In this document: in pieces, positions 39,825-49,504 of the stretch
How the letters are laid out: each line of letters opens with the position of its first letter
Numbering within the stretch: the first letter of the stretch is position 1
Assembly (NCBI GenBank): GCA_951640165.1
Contig: OX621265.1
Span: 15,451,001 to 15,515,000, forward strand
DNA from: Pseudoips prasinana
Lineage: Eukaryota; Arthropoda; Insecta; Lepidoptera; Nolidae
Direction of reading: 5' to 3'
Length of the DNA: 64,000 nt
Position numbers and translations under genes: made by a program
The notes under the pieces: generated by a model
Database searches by the model: none
Told to the model about the DNA's origin: nothing
What the model saw: the letters and a program-made list of their open reading frames with translations, nothing else

Positions 39825-40107
39825 GTCGAAGTCGAAGTAATAGGTCGCAGTCGAAGTCGAAGTATAAGTCGAAGTCGAAGTCGAAGTCGAAGTCGAAGTC
39901 GAAGTCGAAGTCGAAGTCGAAGTCGAAGTCGAAGTCGAAGTCGAAGTCGAAGTCGAAGTCAAAGTCGAAGTCGAAATCGAAGTCGAAGTCGAAGTCAAAG
40001 TATAAGTAGCAGTCGTAGTCGAAGTATAAGTATAAGTCGCAGTCGAAGTCGAAGTATAAGTCGCAGTCGAAGTCAAAGTCGAAGTCCAAGTAGAAGTCGA
40101 AGTAGAA
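39825..40107. repeat. (GTCGAA)n hexanucleotide microsatellite
   Basis: About 280 bp of AGTCGA/AGTATA/AGTCGC-type hexamers beginning a few bases after the GAAGTCGGTTAAAAA end of the mirror structure. Because the unit is 6 bp without stops, several frames are open (Ser-Arg, Asp-Phe, Ser-Thr repeats). No protein is implied. Confidence 0.95.
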
Positions 40108-40199
40108 AAGAACATATTGTGATAGGAACTAAAAAAAAAACCACGGCATGCGTCGCCACGCCAGAAATCTGTGTTACGTGCGGCTATAGATGTTTCACA

Positions 40200-40830
40200 T
40201 CAATTACACCCAGATTCAGGACACACAGACATGTTCATGCACTCATATAATCTGTCTTGGGTGGTATTGAACCCACGACCTGGTGAAAGGCAACCAACCA
40301 CGCAAACCATCCCGTATTATGCTGTGAAATCGGTATTTTTACTTGAAATACAGAATGTTTTGTAATACAAAAGAAATATATTTTGATTTTTAGCTAAATA
40401 GCATCCATTGTAAACCTTGACCGATTGATAATACTACCTGTGTTTCACCAGATTTAAAGTAGGCGCTAATTTAAGCGGTATTTCATTCCGCCTCGTTTAT
40501 TCTCGCACTAAAAACTACTTTCGAACTATTGGGAATGAAAATAATAATAATAATATCTAGGGACAATGTCACAAAGATCATCCTAGCCCCAAACTCAGCA
40601 AAGCTTGTACTATGGGGCGACGATATACATACTTATATAGATAGATAATTAATACTTATATACATAGAAAACATCCATGACTCAGAAACAAATATTCGTG
40701 CTCATCACACCAATATTTGCACTTACCGGGATTCGAACCCAGGACCACCAGCTTCGTAGGCAGGAGCACTACCAACTAGGCTACTCAAAAGGCCATCCAA
40801 AGTCGCGTTATGAAATGAAAAAAAATTAAA
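40200..40830. repeat. ~400-bp direct duplication, copy 2, with nested SINE A
   Basis: Matches 36950-37345 in order, with AGATTTAAAGTAGGCGCTAA instead of a short duplication in copy 1, and a SINE A at 40541-40785. Confidence 0.75.
40541..40785 (-). mobile_element. SINE family A, copy 5
   Basis: A box and B box intact (TAGCCTAGTTGG; GGTTCGAATCC), (ATT)n tail at the left end. Absent from the other copy of the duplicated segment. Confidence 0.85.
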
Positions 40831-40978
40831 TTTATTCAGCATTTGACATTAACATACACTTGTACTTGTCAAGCTCACAATGCTGTACATAGATATAGTC
40901 GAATACAGTATTAAAGTACCAAAAAAAATTTGAATTATTTCGTCCGTGCGGTCTGTTTTATCACATATATTTTAACCC
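40813..40978 (-). mobile_element. LINE 3' region family R, 3' end only, inverted
   Basis: Reverse complement reads CAGACCGCACGGACGAAATA … GACAAGTACAAGTGTATGTT … TGCTGAATAAATTT. Confidence 0.7.
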
Positions 40979-40987
40979 TTAAATAAA

Positions 40988-41300
40988 TCTATACATATAA
41001 TAAAATTGTAGGAAAATCAAAACTGTACATTGAATATTTTTTTTAATGGATACTTGGGGCGTGATCTACCATCGATATCGAAGCAAAAACCATAGTTTTT
41101 GGATTTATTGTCTGTTTGTCTGTATGTATGTCCGGGCTAAACTCAAAAAGTAATGCATGGATTTACTTCAAATTTTGCATGAATATTACTAAGAGGTCGG
41201 GTCAACATATACGCTACATATTATCACGCTACCACTTACGCGGGAGGTGCTATGATAATTTATAAAATTTAACGCGGGTAAAACCGCGGGGCACAGCTAG
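40988..41300 (+). mobile_element. Helitron, abutting pair unit 1
   Basis: TCTATACATATAATAAAATT at 40988, CGCGGGTAAAACCGCG hairpin, CTAG at 41297-41300. Confidence 0.85.
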
Positions 41301-41511
41301 TCCTTCCCTAATATTATAAATGCGAATGTAACGCTGTCTGTCGGTCGGTAGCGCTTTCACGCCAAAACAAAGATAGTCTAGACCCTGAGAAAGGACATAG
41401 ACTTATTTTTAATGCGAAAAAATTATACATATTATCACGCTATCACCTACGGGGGAGAAGCTGTGATAATTTATAAAGTTTAACGCGGGTAAATCCGCGG
41501 GGCACAGCTAG
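41301..41511 (+). mobile_element. Helitron, abutting pair unit 2 (chimeric body)
   Basis: Starts TCCTTCCCTAATATTATAAA at the base after unit 1's CTAG. The first half is Lep1-like (ATGCGAATGTAACGCTGTCT), the second half (TATCACGCTATCACCTACGG) matches unit 1's subtype. CTAG at 41508-41511. Confidence 0.8.
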
Positions 41512-41582
41512 TAACAAATAAGAGGTTACTTATTTGTTATTTCTAAATTTAGTGCTATTGTATTAAAATTTAATTTGAAATT

Positions 41583-41700
41583 GGAGACAACGAGCAGATG
41601 GTTGGCGCAGAAGACTCAACCAGTAGCTTAATTTAAGCGACTAATACCTGAGGGCACCCTTATGGGGTTCGGGCCTCAACTCAGGAGACACTGAATTGAT
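41583..41700 (-). mobile_element. LINE 3' region family R, middle part, inverted
   Basis: Reverse complement contains GGTATTAGTCGCTTAAATTA and AGCTACTGGTTGAGTCTTCT, matching 23.6-23.7 kb. Confidence 0.65.
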
Positions 41701-41798
41701 ATATTAGATTTTACCTTCGTAAAGTGAACTGGTCACCCATCTATAAATAACATGTGCTGAATTGATTGCGATTCTCTCGGTCAATCCGATTATTTCTT

Positions 41799-42042
41799 TC
41801 GGTCACTGTAGCCTATTTGGTAGTGCTCCTACGAAGCTGGTGGTCCTGGGTTCGAATCTCGGTAAGTGCAAATATTTGTGTGATGAGCACGAACATTTGT
41901 TTCTGAGTCATGGATGTTATCAATGTATTTAAGTATTTATCTATCCATATAAGTATGTATATCGTCGCCTGTTACCCATAGTACAAGCTTTGCTTAGTTT
42001 GGGACTAGGATGATCTGTGTGACATTGTCCCTAGATATTATA
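41799..42042 (+). mobile_element. SINE family A, copy 6
   Basis: TAGCCTATTTGGTAGTGCTC (A box changed), GGTTCGAATCTC, full body and CCCTAGATATTATAT end. Confidence 0.85.
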
Positions 42043-42066
42043 TTACCTATATATTATTATATTATT

Positions 42067-42697
42067 TTCATCTATAATGTCGTCCTAGCCGAAATTAGGC
42101 AACGGCGGCCAGTCTCAATGAGGAATAGCCATCTGCGCGGGACATATTATAGTGCACGAGTGTGTGCACAAACACAGGGGACACTTCCTATTCCATCACT
42201 CTCATGATCCGATGGACTAGCGACAGGCCCGGAAAGAGGTCAGGTACAAGACCGACGGCTTTATGTGCTCCCCGAGGCATGAGGGTATAATACCGCCAAC
42301 TCCCTGACTTTGGGCTGATACCAAGAATTTTTATTACAGACCTACTTATGGTATGGGCAGTGGTTACCCTAGTGTCAGAGTTGTTCAAGCCACCCAGTAG
42401 GCCTCTGACATGGCTTAACGACTGCCTAATGGCTACAACCGGGACCGACAGCTTAACGTGCCCTCCGAAACACGAAGAAGCACAAATCTTAAACCACTTT
42501 GGCGGTTACCCATCTATGGACTGACCGCGAGCTTAGTTGCTTAACCTACTTACGGAGTGGTAAGAGTATCTGGCTATAATTATATAATTATCTTTGTACC
42601 GAAAAATCCCAAAATCACTTTTGGCCCGACCCGGGATTTGAACCCAGGACCTCGTTATCTGCGGTTGAACACGCTACCGCTAGACCAAAGAGGTAGT
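42067..42697 (-). mobile_element. SINE family D, copy 5, split by a 5S-like SINE
   Basis: Head at 42583-42697 (CTCTTTGGTCTAGCGGTAGC, GGTTCAAATCCCGG), body at 42067-42339 (CGGTATTATACCCTCATGCC … GGCCGCCGTTGCCTAATTTC). Confidence 0.8.
42340..42582 (-). mobile_element. 5S-rRNA-like SINE family E, copy 1
   Basis: Minus strand: AGGTTAAGCAACTAAGCTCG, CGGTCAGTCCATAGATGGGT, AACCGCCAAAGTGGTTTAAG, GAGGGCACGTTAAGCTGTCG, CATGTCAGAGGCCTACTGGG, CAACTCTGACACTAGGGTAA. The first 60 bp follow the internal promoter region of insect 5S rRNA (GTTAAGCAAC … GATGGGTGACCGC). Inserted cleanly inside a SINE D. Confidence 0.7.
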
Positions 42698-42865
42698 TCA
42701 TCTATAGTCTGTTTGGTGTTGGTAATGACATTTAGATTTCTCAAGTAAGTCTTTACATAACAACAAAATCATTGACGAATTATGTAAATATATGTGAATA
42801 TTATTGCTATATTCATAATTTATTTCTTTGATTTAAGTGGACCATTTCTTTTTGTTAATGCAGAA

Positions 42866-42930
42866 TGTCTATGCATACCAACCGCAAAAAGTGTCTGCAG
42901 GTACGTTATCTCTCAGTCGCACCTATTTTT
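42866..42930. repeat. Dispersed repeat family F, fragment
   Basis: ATGCATACCAACCGCAAAAA and GTGTCTGCAGGTACG. Confidence 0.5.
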
Positions 42931-42936
42931 TTTTAA

Positions 42937-43154
42937 TTGGACAATGTCACACAGATCATCCTAGCCCCAAACTAAGCAAAGCTTGTACTATGGGTACCAG
43001 GCGACGATATACATACTAATATAGATAGATAAATACTTATATACATAGAAAACATCCATGACTCAGAAACAAATATTCGTGCTCAGCACACAAATATTTG
43101 CACTTACCGGGATTCGAACCCAGGACTACCAACTAGGCTACAGTGATCGTCAAT
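42937..43154 (-). mobile_element. SINE family A, copy 7, internal deletion
   Basis: Full 3' domain and middle; the head has lost about 20 bp between A and B boxes (GTAGTCCTGGGTTCGAATCC). Confidence 0.8.
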
Positions 43155-43189
43155 TAAATAATATATATTAAACCTAACCTTTTTTTTTT

Positions 43190-43445
43190 TTTGATAAGGC
43201 ATGGGGAATGTTAATGCATGCCACCCGCAAAAAGTGTCTGCCGGTGAGTATGTCGGACTCGCACCGACTAAGCCTAATCTGCCGTGGACTTCTTCTGGTG
43301 CCTGATACGGGGAGCCCCGGGAACGCGGTTATGCTGCTCCGGTATATTAAACCTAACCTGCCGTGGACTTCTCTGGACGCCTGATGGGAGGAGCCCCGGG
43401 AACGCGGGTATGCTGCTCCGGTGTCCCCCTTTTACGAAAATCCCA
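43190..43445. repeat. Dispersed repeat family F, partial tandem duplication
   Basis: ACCCGCAAAAAGTGTCTGCC … GCCCCGGGAACGCGGTTATG occurs, then TATTAAACCTAACCTGCCGT restarts the second half. 'TATTAAACCTAACCT' is also found before the first unit. Confidence 0.6.
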
Positions 43446-43846
43446 ATTGGTCGGAACACGTCGTCCACCTAGGTAGCTAGAGAAAGCCGCAGGTTAGTTA
43501 GGGTAGGCTCCTCAGCGGCGAGGATCGCTTTGGCCCCTTAACGCGTCATCGGTGATCCCGTGCAAGTGGTCACACCCTTCCTTAGAATTCTGTTCTTTTG
43601 CTTCAGCGGCCCCCTGAGCTGTGGCCCGAACCCTAAAAGGGTGGCCTCGGGTATTAATTGTTTAATTTAAGCTACTGGTTAAGAGCCTTCTGCGCTAGCC
43701 AAATGCTCATTGCCTTCAATTCTTTAATTTTAATATTGTACAACTAAATTTCAAAATAATAGATTAGTAACTTGCTATTTATTTTAGGATTAAAAAAATA
43801 TATCTGATAAAACAGACCGCACGGATGGACTAATTATTTTTTTTGA

Positions 43847-44597
43847 AGTTATACTTCTTTTGGCGCGATGGAGAAAAATGATGAGAGTGAATTTTTACGA
43901 TGCGCGCGCACACCGACACCAAAACATTTAACAGCATGAAGTTAGTTCTAGGTGGTATGAAAATTGATAACTATGTTCAAGTTGTATATTAAATTGAATG
44001 CTATTGCTTATTTATTTTATTATCAATCACTGAATGACAACGGTTCTGTGCGTGCATTAGCTTACATAACAACCAATCACAATGTAAGTAAAATACATGA
44101 CATTTAAAAAAAAATCGTAAACTGAAAGCAAAAGAAGACGAAAAAAGCAAGCCCGGAGTTTCTTTGTGGCTTTCTTCTCCGGGTCTTCCACCTAGGCAGC
44201 TAGAGAAAGCCGCAGGCTAGCTAGGGTAGGTTCCTCAGCGGCGAGGATCGCCTTGGCCCATTAACGCGTGATCGGTGATCCCGTGCATGTGATCACACCC
44301 TCACTTAGAATTTCGTCTTTTGCTTTAGTCTTCAATTCTTTAATTTTAATATAGTAGAACTAAATTTCAAAATAATAGATTAGTAAATTGTTATTTATTT
44401 AAGGATTTCAGAAAATATATGCGATAAAACAAACCGCACGGACTGACAAATTATTATTTTTTTTGTAACTTTTTACTATCCACTATGTTTATGTACTGCA
44501 TTGTGACCTTGACAAGTACAAGTGTATGTTAATACCCAAGTGCTGAATAAATATTTCATTTCATTTCATTTCATTTCATAAGAAGTATAACTTCTAA
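43847..44597. mobile_element. Insertion with inverted ends, itself holding another R copy
   Basis: GAAGTTATACTTCTT near 43847 is mirrored by AAGAAGTATAACTTC near 44580. Left part includes GGCGCGATGGAGAAAAATGA. A second R copy with its own AATAAA and (TTCAT)n tail occupies 44102-44576. Confidence 0.55.
44102..44576 (+). mobile_element. LINE 3' region family R, copy 6
   Basis: GCAAGCCCGGAGTTTCTTTG to GTGCTGAATAAATATTTCAT with five TTCAT repeats. Lacks the 'GCGGCCCCCTGAGCTGTGGC' segment by internal deletion. Confidence 0.7.
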
Positions 44598-44751
44598 CGC
44601 GTGTACATAAGTACACACAAGTTTTTTTTTGTAATTTTTATACTGTATTCGACTATGTTTATGTACTGCATTGTGAACTTGACAAATACAAGTGTATGTT
44701 AATACCCAAGTGCTGAATAAATTTCATTATTTCATTATTTCACGGACCTTT

Positions 44752-45003
44752 GAAGGGCTCTAAATAGCCCTCCCCTATTGCCGACTCCAGCCCGTCCCGC
44801 TATCATCCCAGAGGTGCTAGGTATTAACGGCAGTAGAGGACACTTCTTTGACTGCCGCTTCAGCCCCGAGAGGAAGGTCTACTGGCTGCCGTCGCTCGAC
44901 GTCTCCTCCGTCTTCCAATTGGATCGGCTGACTCCTTTCGTCCCATTTCGTGATGTCACTCGCCAGCATCGCACATACGATTTGATACGATCGTATCAAT
45001 TAT
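44752..45003 (-). pseudogene. Retroelement fragment of unknown clade
   Basis: Shares GCCCTCCCCTATTGCCGACT and CAGTAGAGGACACTTCT with 680-760. The minus frame (YQIVCAMLASDITKWDERSQ…) is open for 60 residues, but I do not recognise the protein. Confidence 0.4.
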
Positions 45004-45004
45004 A

Positions 45005-45366
45005 ATAATAATGTCCTCCTAGCCGAATTTCGGCCACGGCGGCCGAGATTAGCCATCTGCGCGGAACATATTGTAGTGCTAAAGTGTCTGCGCAAACACA
45101 GGAGCACTTTCTATTCCATCACTCTCATGATCCGATGGGACGCCTATGCGACACAACCGGAAAGAGGTCAGGTACAGGACCGACGCCTTTACGTGCTCTC
45201 CGAGGCACGGGGGTATAATACCGCCAATTCCAAGACTTCGGGCTGATGCTGAGAATTTTTTCTTTTTACAGAAAAGTCCCAAAATCACTTTTTGGCCCGA
45301 CCCGGGATTTGAACCCAGGACCTCGTTCTCTGCGGGTGAGCACGCTACCGCTAGACCAACGAGGCA
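45005..45366 (-). mobile_element. SINE family D, full length, copy 6, target duplication
   Basis: CTCGTTGGTCTAGCGGTAGC, GGTTCAAATCCCGGG, full body, GGAGGACATTATTATTATAA end. Direct repeat GTATCAATTA on both sides (ends near 45003 and begins near 45369). Confidence 0.85.
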
Positions 45367-45585
45367 AATGTATCAATTAAGCCGTGTCGAAACCGGTGGA
45401 AGGAAGATGGACCCGCTGGGTCTACTACGTTGGAGCATATTGGATCTGGTGGTAGCATTAAAACGCGACCTTCGCTATATACACACGGTACGGACCTTGC
45501 GTCTATAAGCGACGGTCGCGATAATGATAATAGAATTCTAATCTTAATATAGACAGAACAAGTCAGACAACATGTAGTAATAATA

Positions 45586-46130
45586 ATAATATTCTGGGAC
45601 AGTATTCACACACGGCCATCTGATCCCAAACTAAGCACAACTTGCACTATGGAAACCAGATAACTAATTTAATACATGGCAGGAGCACTACCAACTAGGC
45701 TACGGTGACGGTCACCGTAGCCTTGTTGGTAGTGCTCCTGCCTACGAAGCTGGTGGTCCTGGGTTCGAATCCCGGTAAGTGCAATTATTTGTGTGATGAG
45801 CACGAATATTTGTTTCTGAGTCCTGGACGTTTTATATGTATATAAGTATTTATCTATCTATATAAGTATGTATATCGTCGCCTGGTACCCATAGTACAAG
45901 CTTTGCTTAGTTTGGCGCAAGGATAATCTGTGTGACATTGTCCCTAGATATTATATTATATATTAATACATACATATACTACTTTTATTTTGTAAATACA
46001 TACTTATATAGATAGTTTCACCCAAACTCAGGACAAACAGACATGCGCATGCACACAAATATCTATAATAATCGACCCCACGACCTGCGGCATGAAAAGC
46101 AAGCATTTACCAACCACGACATCCAGTCTA
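45586..46130 (-). mobile_element. SINE family B, copy 9, split by SINE A
   Basis: 3' domain at 45590-45660 and head at 46010-46130 (TCGTGGTTGG, CTTTTCATGCCGCAGGTCGT) flank an inserted SINE A. TTAATACAT is repeated at both junctions. Confidence 0.8.
45706..45957 (+). mobile_element. SINE family A, copy 8, with an inverted head duplication
   Basis: Full-length plus-strand copy. Immediately upstream (45676-45715) is an inverted copy of the first ~40 bp of the same SINE, making a palindrome centred on GTGACGGTCAC. Confidence 0.85.
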
Positions 46131-46165
46131 ATCAGCGTGGCCACTTTCAGTGGGTGTATGCTTTT

Positions 46166-46760
46166 TAGGGTTCCGTAGCCAAATGGCAAAAAACGGAACG
46201 CTTATAGATTCGTCATGTTTGTCTGTCTGTCCGTCCGTATGTCACAGCCACTTTTTTCCGAAACTATAAGAGCTGTACGGCTGAAACTTGGTAAGTAGGT
46301 GTATTCTGTGAACCGCATTAAGATTTTTACACAAAAATAGAAAAAGAACAATAATTTTGGGGGTCGCCATACATAGAACTGAAACTCAAAAAAAAATTTT
46401 TCATCGTACCCATACATGTGGGGTGTCTATGGATAGGTCTTCAAAAATCATATTGAGGATCCCAATATCATTTTTGTCTAAACTGAATAGTTTGCGCGAG
46501 AGACACTTCCAAAGTGGAAAAATGAGTGTCCCCCCCCTGTAACTTCTAAAATAAGAGAATGATAAAACTAAAAAAAATATATGATGTGCATTACCATGTA
46601 AACTAACAACGAAAATTGGTTTGAATGTAATCTAGCAAGTAGTTTTTTTTAATGCGTCATAAATCGTAAACCGCAATTTACCTTTCATTTAATCGACTGA
46701 AATACTTGCTGCTGCGGAACCCTTCATGTGCGAGTCCGACTCGCACTTGGCCGGTTTTTT
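46166..46760 (+). repeat. GTTCCGTA repeat element, separate copy
   Basis: Starts TTAGGGTTCCGTAGCCAAAT, continues CAGCCACTTTTTTCCGAAAC and GTGGGGTGTCTATGGATAGG, ends GCGAGTCCGACTCGCACTTG then GCCGGTTTTTT. Same family as inside both mirror arms. Confidence 0.7.
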
Positions 46761-46764
46761 GTGT

Positions 46765-46868
46765 CTGTATGTGGGTATGTTAGACACGCACCAATTAAAT
46801 CTAACCTGCTGTGGAGTTCTCTTGGCGCGTGTTAAGGTGAGCCCGGGGAACACGGGTAAACTATTCAG
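46765..46868. repeat. Dispersed repeat family F, decayed copy
   Basis: GTATGTTAGACACGCACCAA, TCTAACCTGCTGTGGAGTTC, GCCCGGGGAACACGGGTA. Confidence 0.5.
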
Positions 46869-47035
46869 GGGCTCTACCGGCTAAGTCAGCGAACTTCGAT
46901 TTCTTAAATGGCGTTCAAATAAATAAAGGTTAAAAATAACTTAAACAATCGTTAAATCGGCTTCCATGAGCACATGTGACGTCATAAATGGTCAGGAATC
47001 AATTGTCAACGTTGAAGCCGATTTGTTCCGTAGCA
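46869..47035. mobile_element. TIR element M6, half copy
   Basis: GCTCTACCGGCTAAGTCAGC, ATTTCTTAAATGGCGTTCAA, AAATAAAGGTTAAAAATAAC and the loop GAGCACATGTGACGTCATAA; the right arm is missing. Confidence 0.7.
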
Positions 47036-47225
47036 GCAAGTATTTCAGTTGATTAAATGAAAGCAAATTGCGGTTTACGATATATGACGTATTAAAAAAA
47101 AACTACTTGCTAGATCTCGTTCAAGCCAATTTTCGTTGTTAGTTTCTATGGTAAAGTACATCATATATATTTTTAGTTTTATCATTCGCTTATTTTAGAA
47201 GTTACAGGGGGGGGGCTTTTGTGAC
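47032..47225 (-). repeat. Inverted partial copy of the GTTCCGTA element
   Basis: TTCCGTAGCAGCAAGTATTT … TTCAAGCCAATTTTCGTTGT … TTTTAGAAGTTACAGGGGGG, inverse of about 46530-46725, so the two would form a long hairpin. Confidence 0.75.
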
Positions 47226-47877
47226 ATGCCCCAAATGGCTGGACCATGTATCGTGTGATTTTAATTTGTCCTCCTGCAATGCTGACTCCTGCCAGTCAGG
47301 CACAGAGACTGCGCCGCAAACAGATCACTGTCCTGTCGGGGCGGAGTAGACTCTGATTAAAAAACAAATTTATAAAGAACTTCGTCAGAGAGTTATTGCA
47401 TTCGAAGCGATTAGAAATTCGTGTGAAATCTTTGAATACCCATGAAATACCTCACACAAAAGAATTTGTATAGCTTGAGATCCGGAACGAAAAATTTTAC
47501 TCTCACACGTTTTTTAGTTTATTGCCTCGTTTAGTCGAGCGCCTGGGGATTTTGACCTCGAACTTTTGCTGCAGTGAATGAATTTTTATGCTTGAAGTGG
47601 AATTTTATTTGTTAAACTATAAATTGCAATGTTTACCATTTTTTTGTGCTTTTGATTTTTTAATTATTGAAACGGAAAATATAAAAAATCCCATCCTCAA
47701 TCCTTTTCTGAGTACCGCCCGATATCCATACTGCCCTTCCTCTCAAAAGCCCTTGAACGCCTTATCCATAACCAACTCAACTCCTTTCTTTGTAAAAATT
47801 CTCTCCTGAATCCTTTCCAATCCGGCTTCCGTCCGGGTCATAGTACGACTACAGCGTTAGTACACATTACTGATGAC

Positions 47878-49035
47878 ATGAGATCCGGCATGGAAAATGG
47901 CAAACTCACAGTCCTCTGTCTGCTAGATTTCAGTAATGCCTTTAACACCATAGACTACGATGTATTACTCGCCATTTTACGCTCTCTTAACATATCTCCA
48001 ACGGTAATTGATTGGTTTCACAGTTACCTGTTTGGCCGACGTCAACGGATACGCATTGAAGACTCTTATTCTTCCTGGTGTAATACATCTGTTGGCGTGC
48101 CACAGGGTGGCGTTTTATCTCCTCTTTTGTTTGCAATATTCATTAATGCGATTTCCCATAAATTAGTTTCATACTACCACCTTTATGCAGATGATCTCCA
48201 GATCTATAGTCAAGCATCTCCCGATAACCTGCTCGAAGCTATTTGTAACATAAACACAGATCTTGCACATATTTCTTCCTGGAGTAATAGCTACGGGCTT
48301 ACCGTGAACCCGACCAAATCGCAAGCTATTGTTGTCGGCAGTACTAGAATGCGGAGTAGAGTGGACTGGTCACAAATTCCCAATATTACTTTAAATAATA
48401 CTGTGATACCACTGGTTCAAAAAGTTAAGAACTTGGGAATCTTAATAGACCATGATCTCTCATGGATTCCGCAATTACAGGAAGTCAGCCGTAAACTCTT
48501 TGCTTCAGCAGGGTCTTTGCAGCGTCTTCGTAATTTTTTGCCTATTACCACAAAAATTGCGCTTGCACAATCTCTCCTTCTTCCTATTCTCGATTACGCC
48601 GACGCCAGCTATCTCGATTTAACCCAGGAACAACTTGACAAACTTGAGCGTCTCCAAAATGTCTGCATTAGGTTCATATTTGGACTCCGCAAATATGACC
48701 ACGTTTCAGAATTCCGTACTAAACTCAAGTGGCTTCCTATCCGCCTTCGTCGGAATGCAAATATCTTGTCTCTCTTGTACAATATTCTTTTTAATCCCTC
48801 AACGCCCTTTTATCTTAAAGAACGTTTTAAGTTCCTCAATGACACGCATTCAAAGTCACTGAGATCATCAGAAAACCTGCAATTAAGCTTGCCAACGCAT
48901 TCCACCAATTTCTTCAGCAAATCATTTACAGTTCTAGCTGCTCGTCTTTGGAATGCGTTACCAGTAACAATAAGACGCGCTCAAACCTTAACTTCCTTTA
49001 AAACACTTGTGACAAAACATTATTTATTACAATAG
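47878..49035 (+). CDS. CR1/Jockey-group reverse transcriptase, C-terminal half
   Basis: 385 residues, open upstream to about 47707, where FQSGFRPGHSTTTALVHITD and the fingers are encoded, so Met at 47878 is not the real start. Motifs: LLDFSNAFNTIDYDVLL (first catalytic Asp), GVPQGGVLSPLLFAIFINAI, YYHLYADDLQIYS (YADD pair), LTVNPTKSQAIVVG, VKNLGILIDHDLSW (thumb), then the C-terminal HTTKIALAQSLLLP-type region, LKWLPIRLRRNANILSLLY and RLWNALPVTIRRA. Only the endonuclease and RT N-terminus are missing. No internal stop, so the insertion is fairly young. Confidence 0.85.
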   Translation: MRSGMENGKLTVLCLLDFSNAFNTIDYDVLLAILRSLNISPTVIDWFHSYLFGRRQRIRIEDSYSSWCNTSVGVPQGGVLSPLLFAIFINAISHKLVSYYHLYADDLQIYSQASPDNLLEAICNINTDLAHISSWSNSYGLTVNPTKSQAIVVGSTRMRSRVDWSQIPNITLNNTVIPLVQKVKNLGILIDHDLSWIPQLQEVSRKLFASAGSLQRLRNFLPITTKIALAQSLLLPILDYADASYLDLTQEQLDKLERLQNVCIRFIFGLRKYDHVSEFRTKLKWLPIRLRRNANILSLLYNILFNPSTPFYLKERFKFLNDTHSKSLRSSENLQLSLPTHSTNFFSKSFTVLAARLWNALPVTIRRAQTLTSFKTLVTKHYLLQ

Positions 49036-49396
49036 TATTCTTTATCTTGTCCACCATATAACCCTACTAGATATAATTAATATTTCCATCATAACTGGTT
49101 ATATATATATTAATTCATATTTTATTTTATAGGTATTTATGTATATTTTTTTATTATTATGTATGTATGTATATATTATATATATGTATGTGTTAGAATA
49201 TTATTTATTTATTATTATTTGTATTTAGATATAGATAAGTTTTAGTATTATAAGTATTTTAATTAGTGGTATTACTACAACTAAGTAGATATCACTATTA
49301 GTGTTAAGTTATTATCACCTAATTTCTTACACCATACACTATACCCCTACTCCAAATTCCTTGCAATATGGTCCAACTGAAGGTTGTCTGGAAGAG

Positions 49397-49411
49397 ATCG
49401 CTGTAAGCGAT
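49397..49411 (+). ncRNA. 3' UTR stem-loop of the CR1-like LINE
   Basis: TCTGGAAGAG-ATCGCT-GTA-AGCGAT-AAGACCGCC. The 6-bp stem is changed but still paired in the copies at 52734-52748 and 63891-63905. A likely recognition structure for the LINE's own reverse transcriptase; the role is inferred. Confidence 0.6.
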
Positions 49412-49504
49412 AAGACCGCCAATTGTACCTTTTTAATATAATTAACTATATCATAAATTGTGTTCTGTTAATGGTGTACAATAAAGTGTATTTATCTTAT
49501 CTTA

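Larger units (their letters stand above)
43446..44745 (+). mobile_element. LINE 3' region family R, copy 5, interrupted
   Basis: 43446-43838 carries the first part (CCACCTAGGTAGCTAGAGAA … CGCACGGATGGACTAATTAT); the 3' end resumes at about 44625-44745 (TACTGTATTCGACTATGTTT … GTGCTGAATAAATTTCATTA). The insert has inverted ends (next entry). Confidence 0.7.
47690..49500 (+). mobile_element. CR1-like LINE, 5'-truncated
   Basis: Coding begins mid-RT (YRPISILPFLSKALERLIHN at about 47710), one ORF to 49035, then a ~0.46-kb 3' UTR with the stem-loop at 49397-49411 and a terminal (ATCTT)n-like end TTATCTTATCTTAT near 49500. Interrupts the TIR element. Confidence 0.8.

Noticed and set aside
39576..40250. 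Long frame with Ser-Arg repeats that looks like an SR splicing factor
   Set aside because: It is a hexanucleotide microsatellite; the opposite strand is equally open (Asp-Phe and Ser-Thr repeats), and the flanks are transposon sequence.
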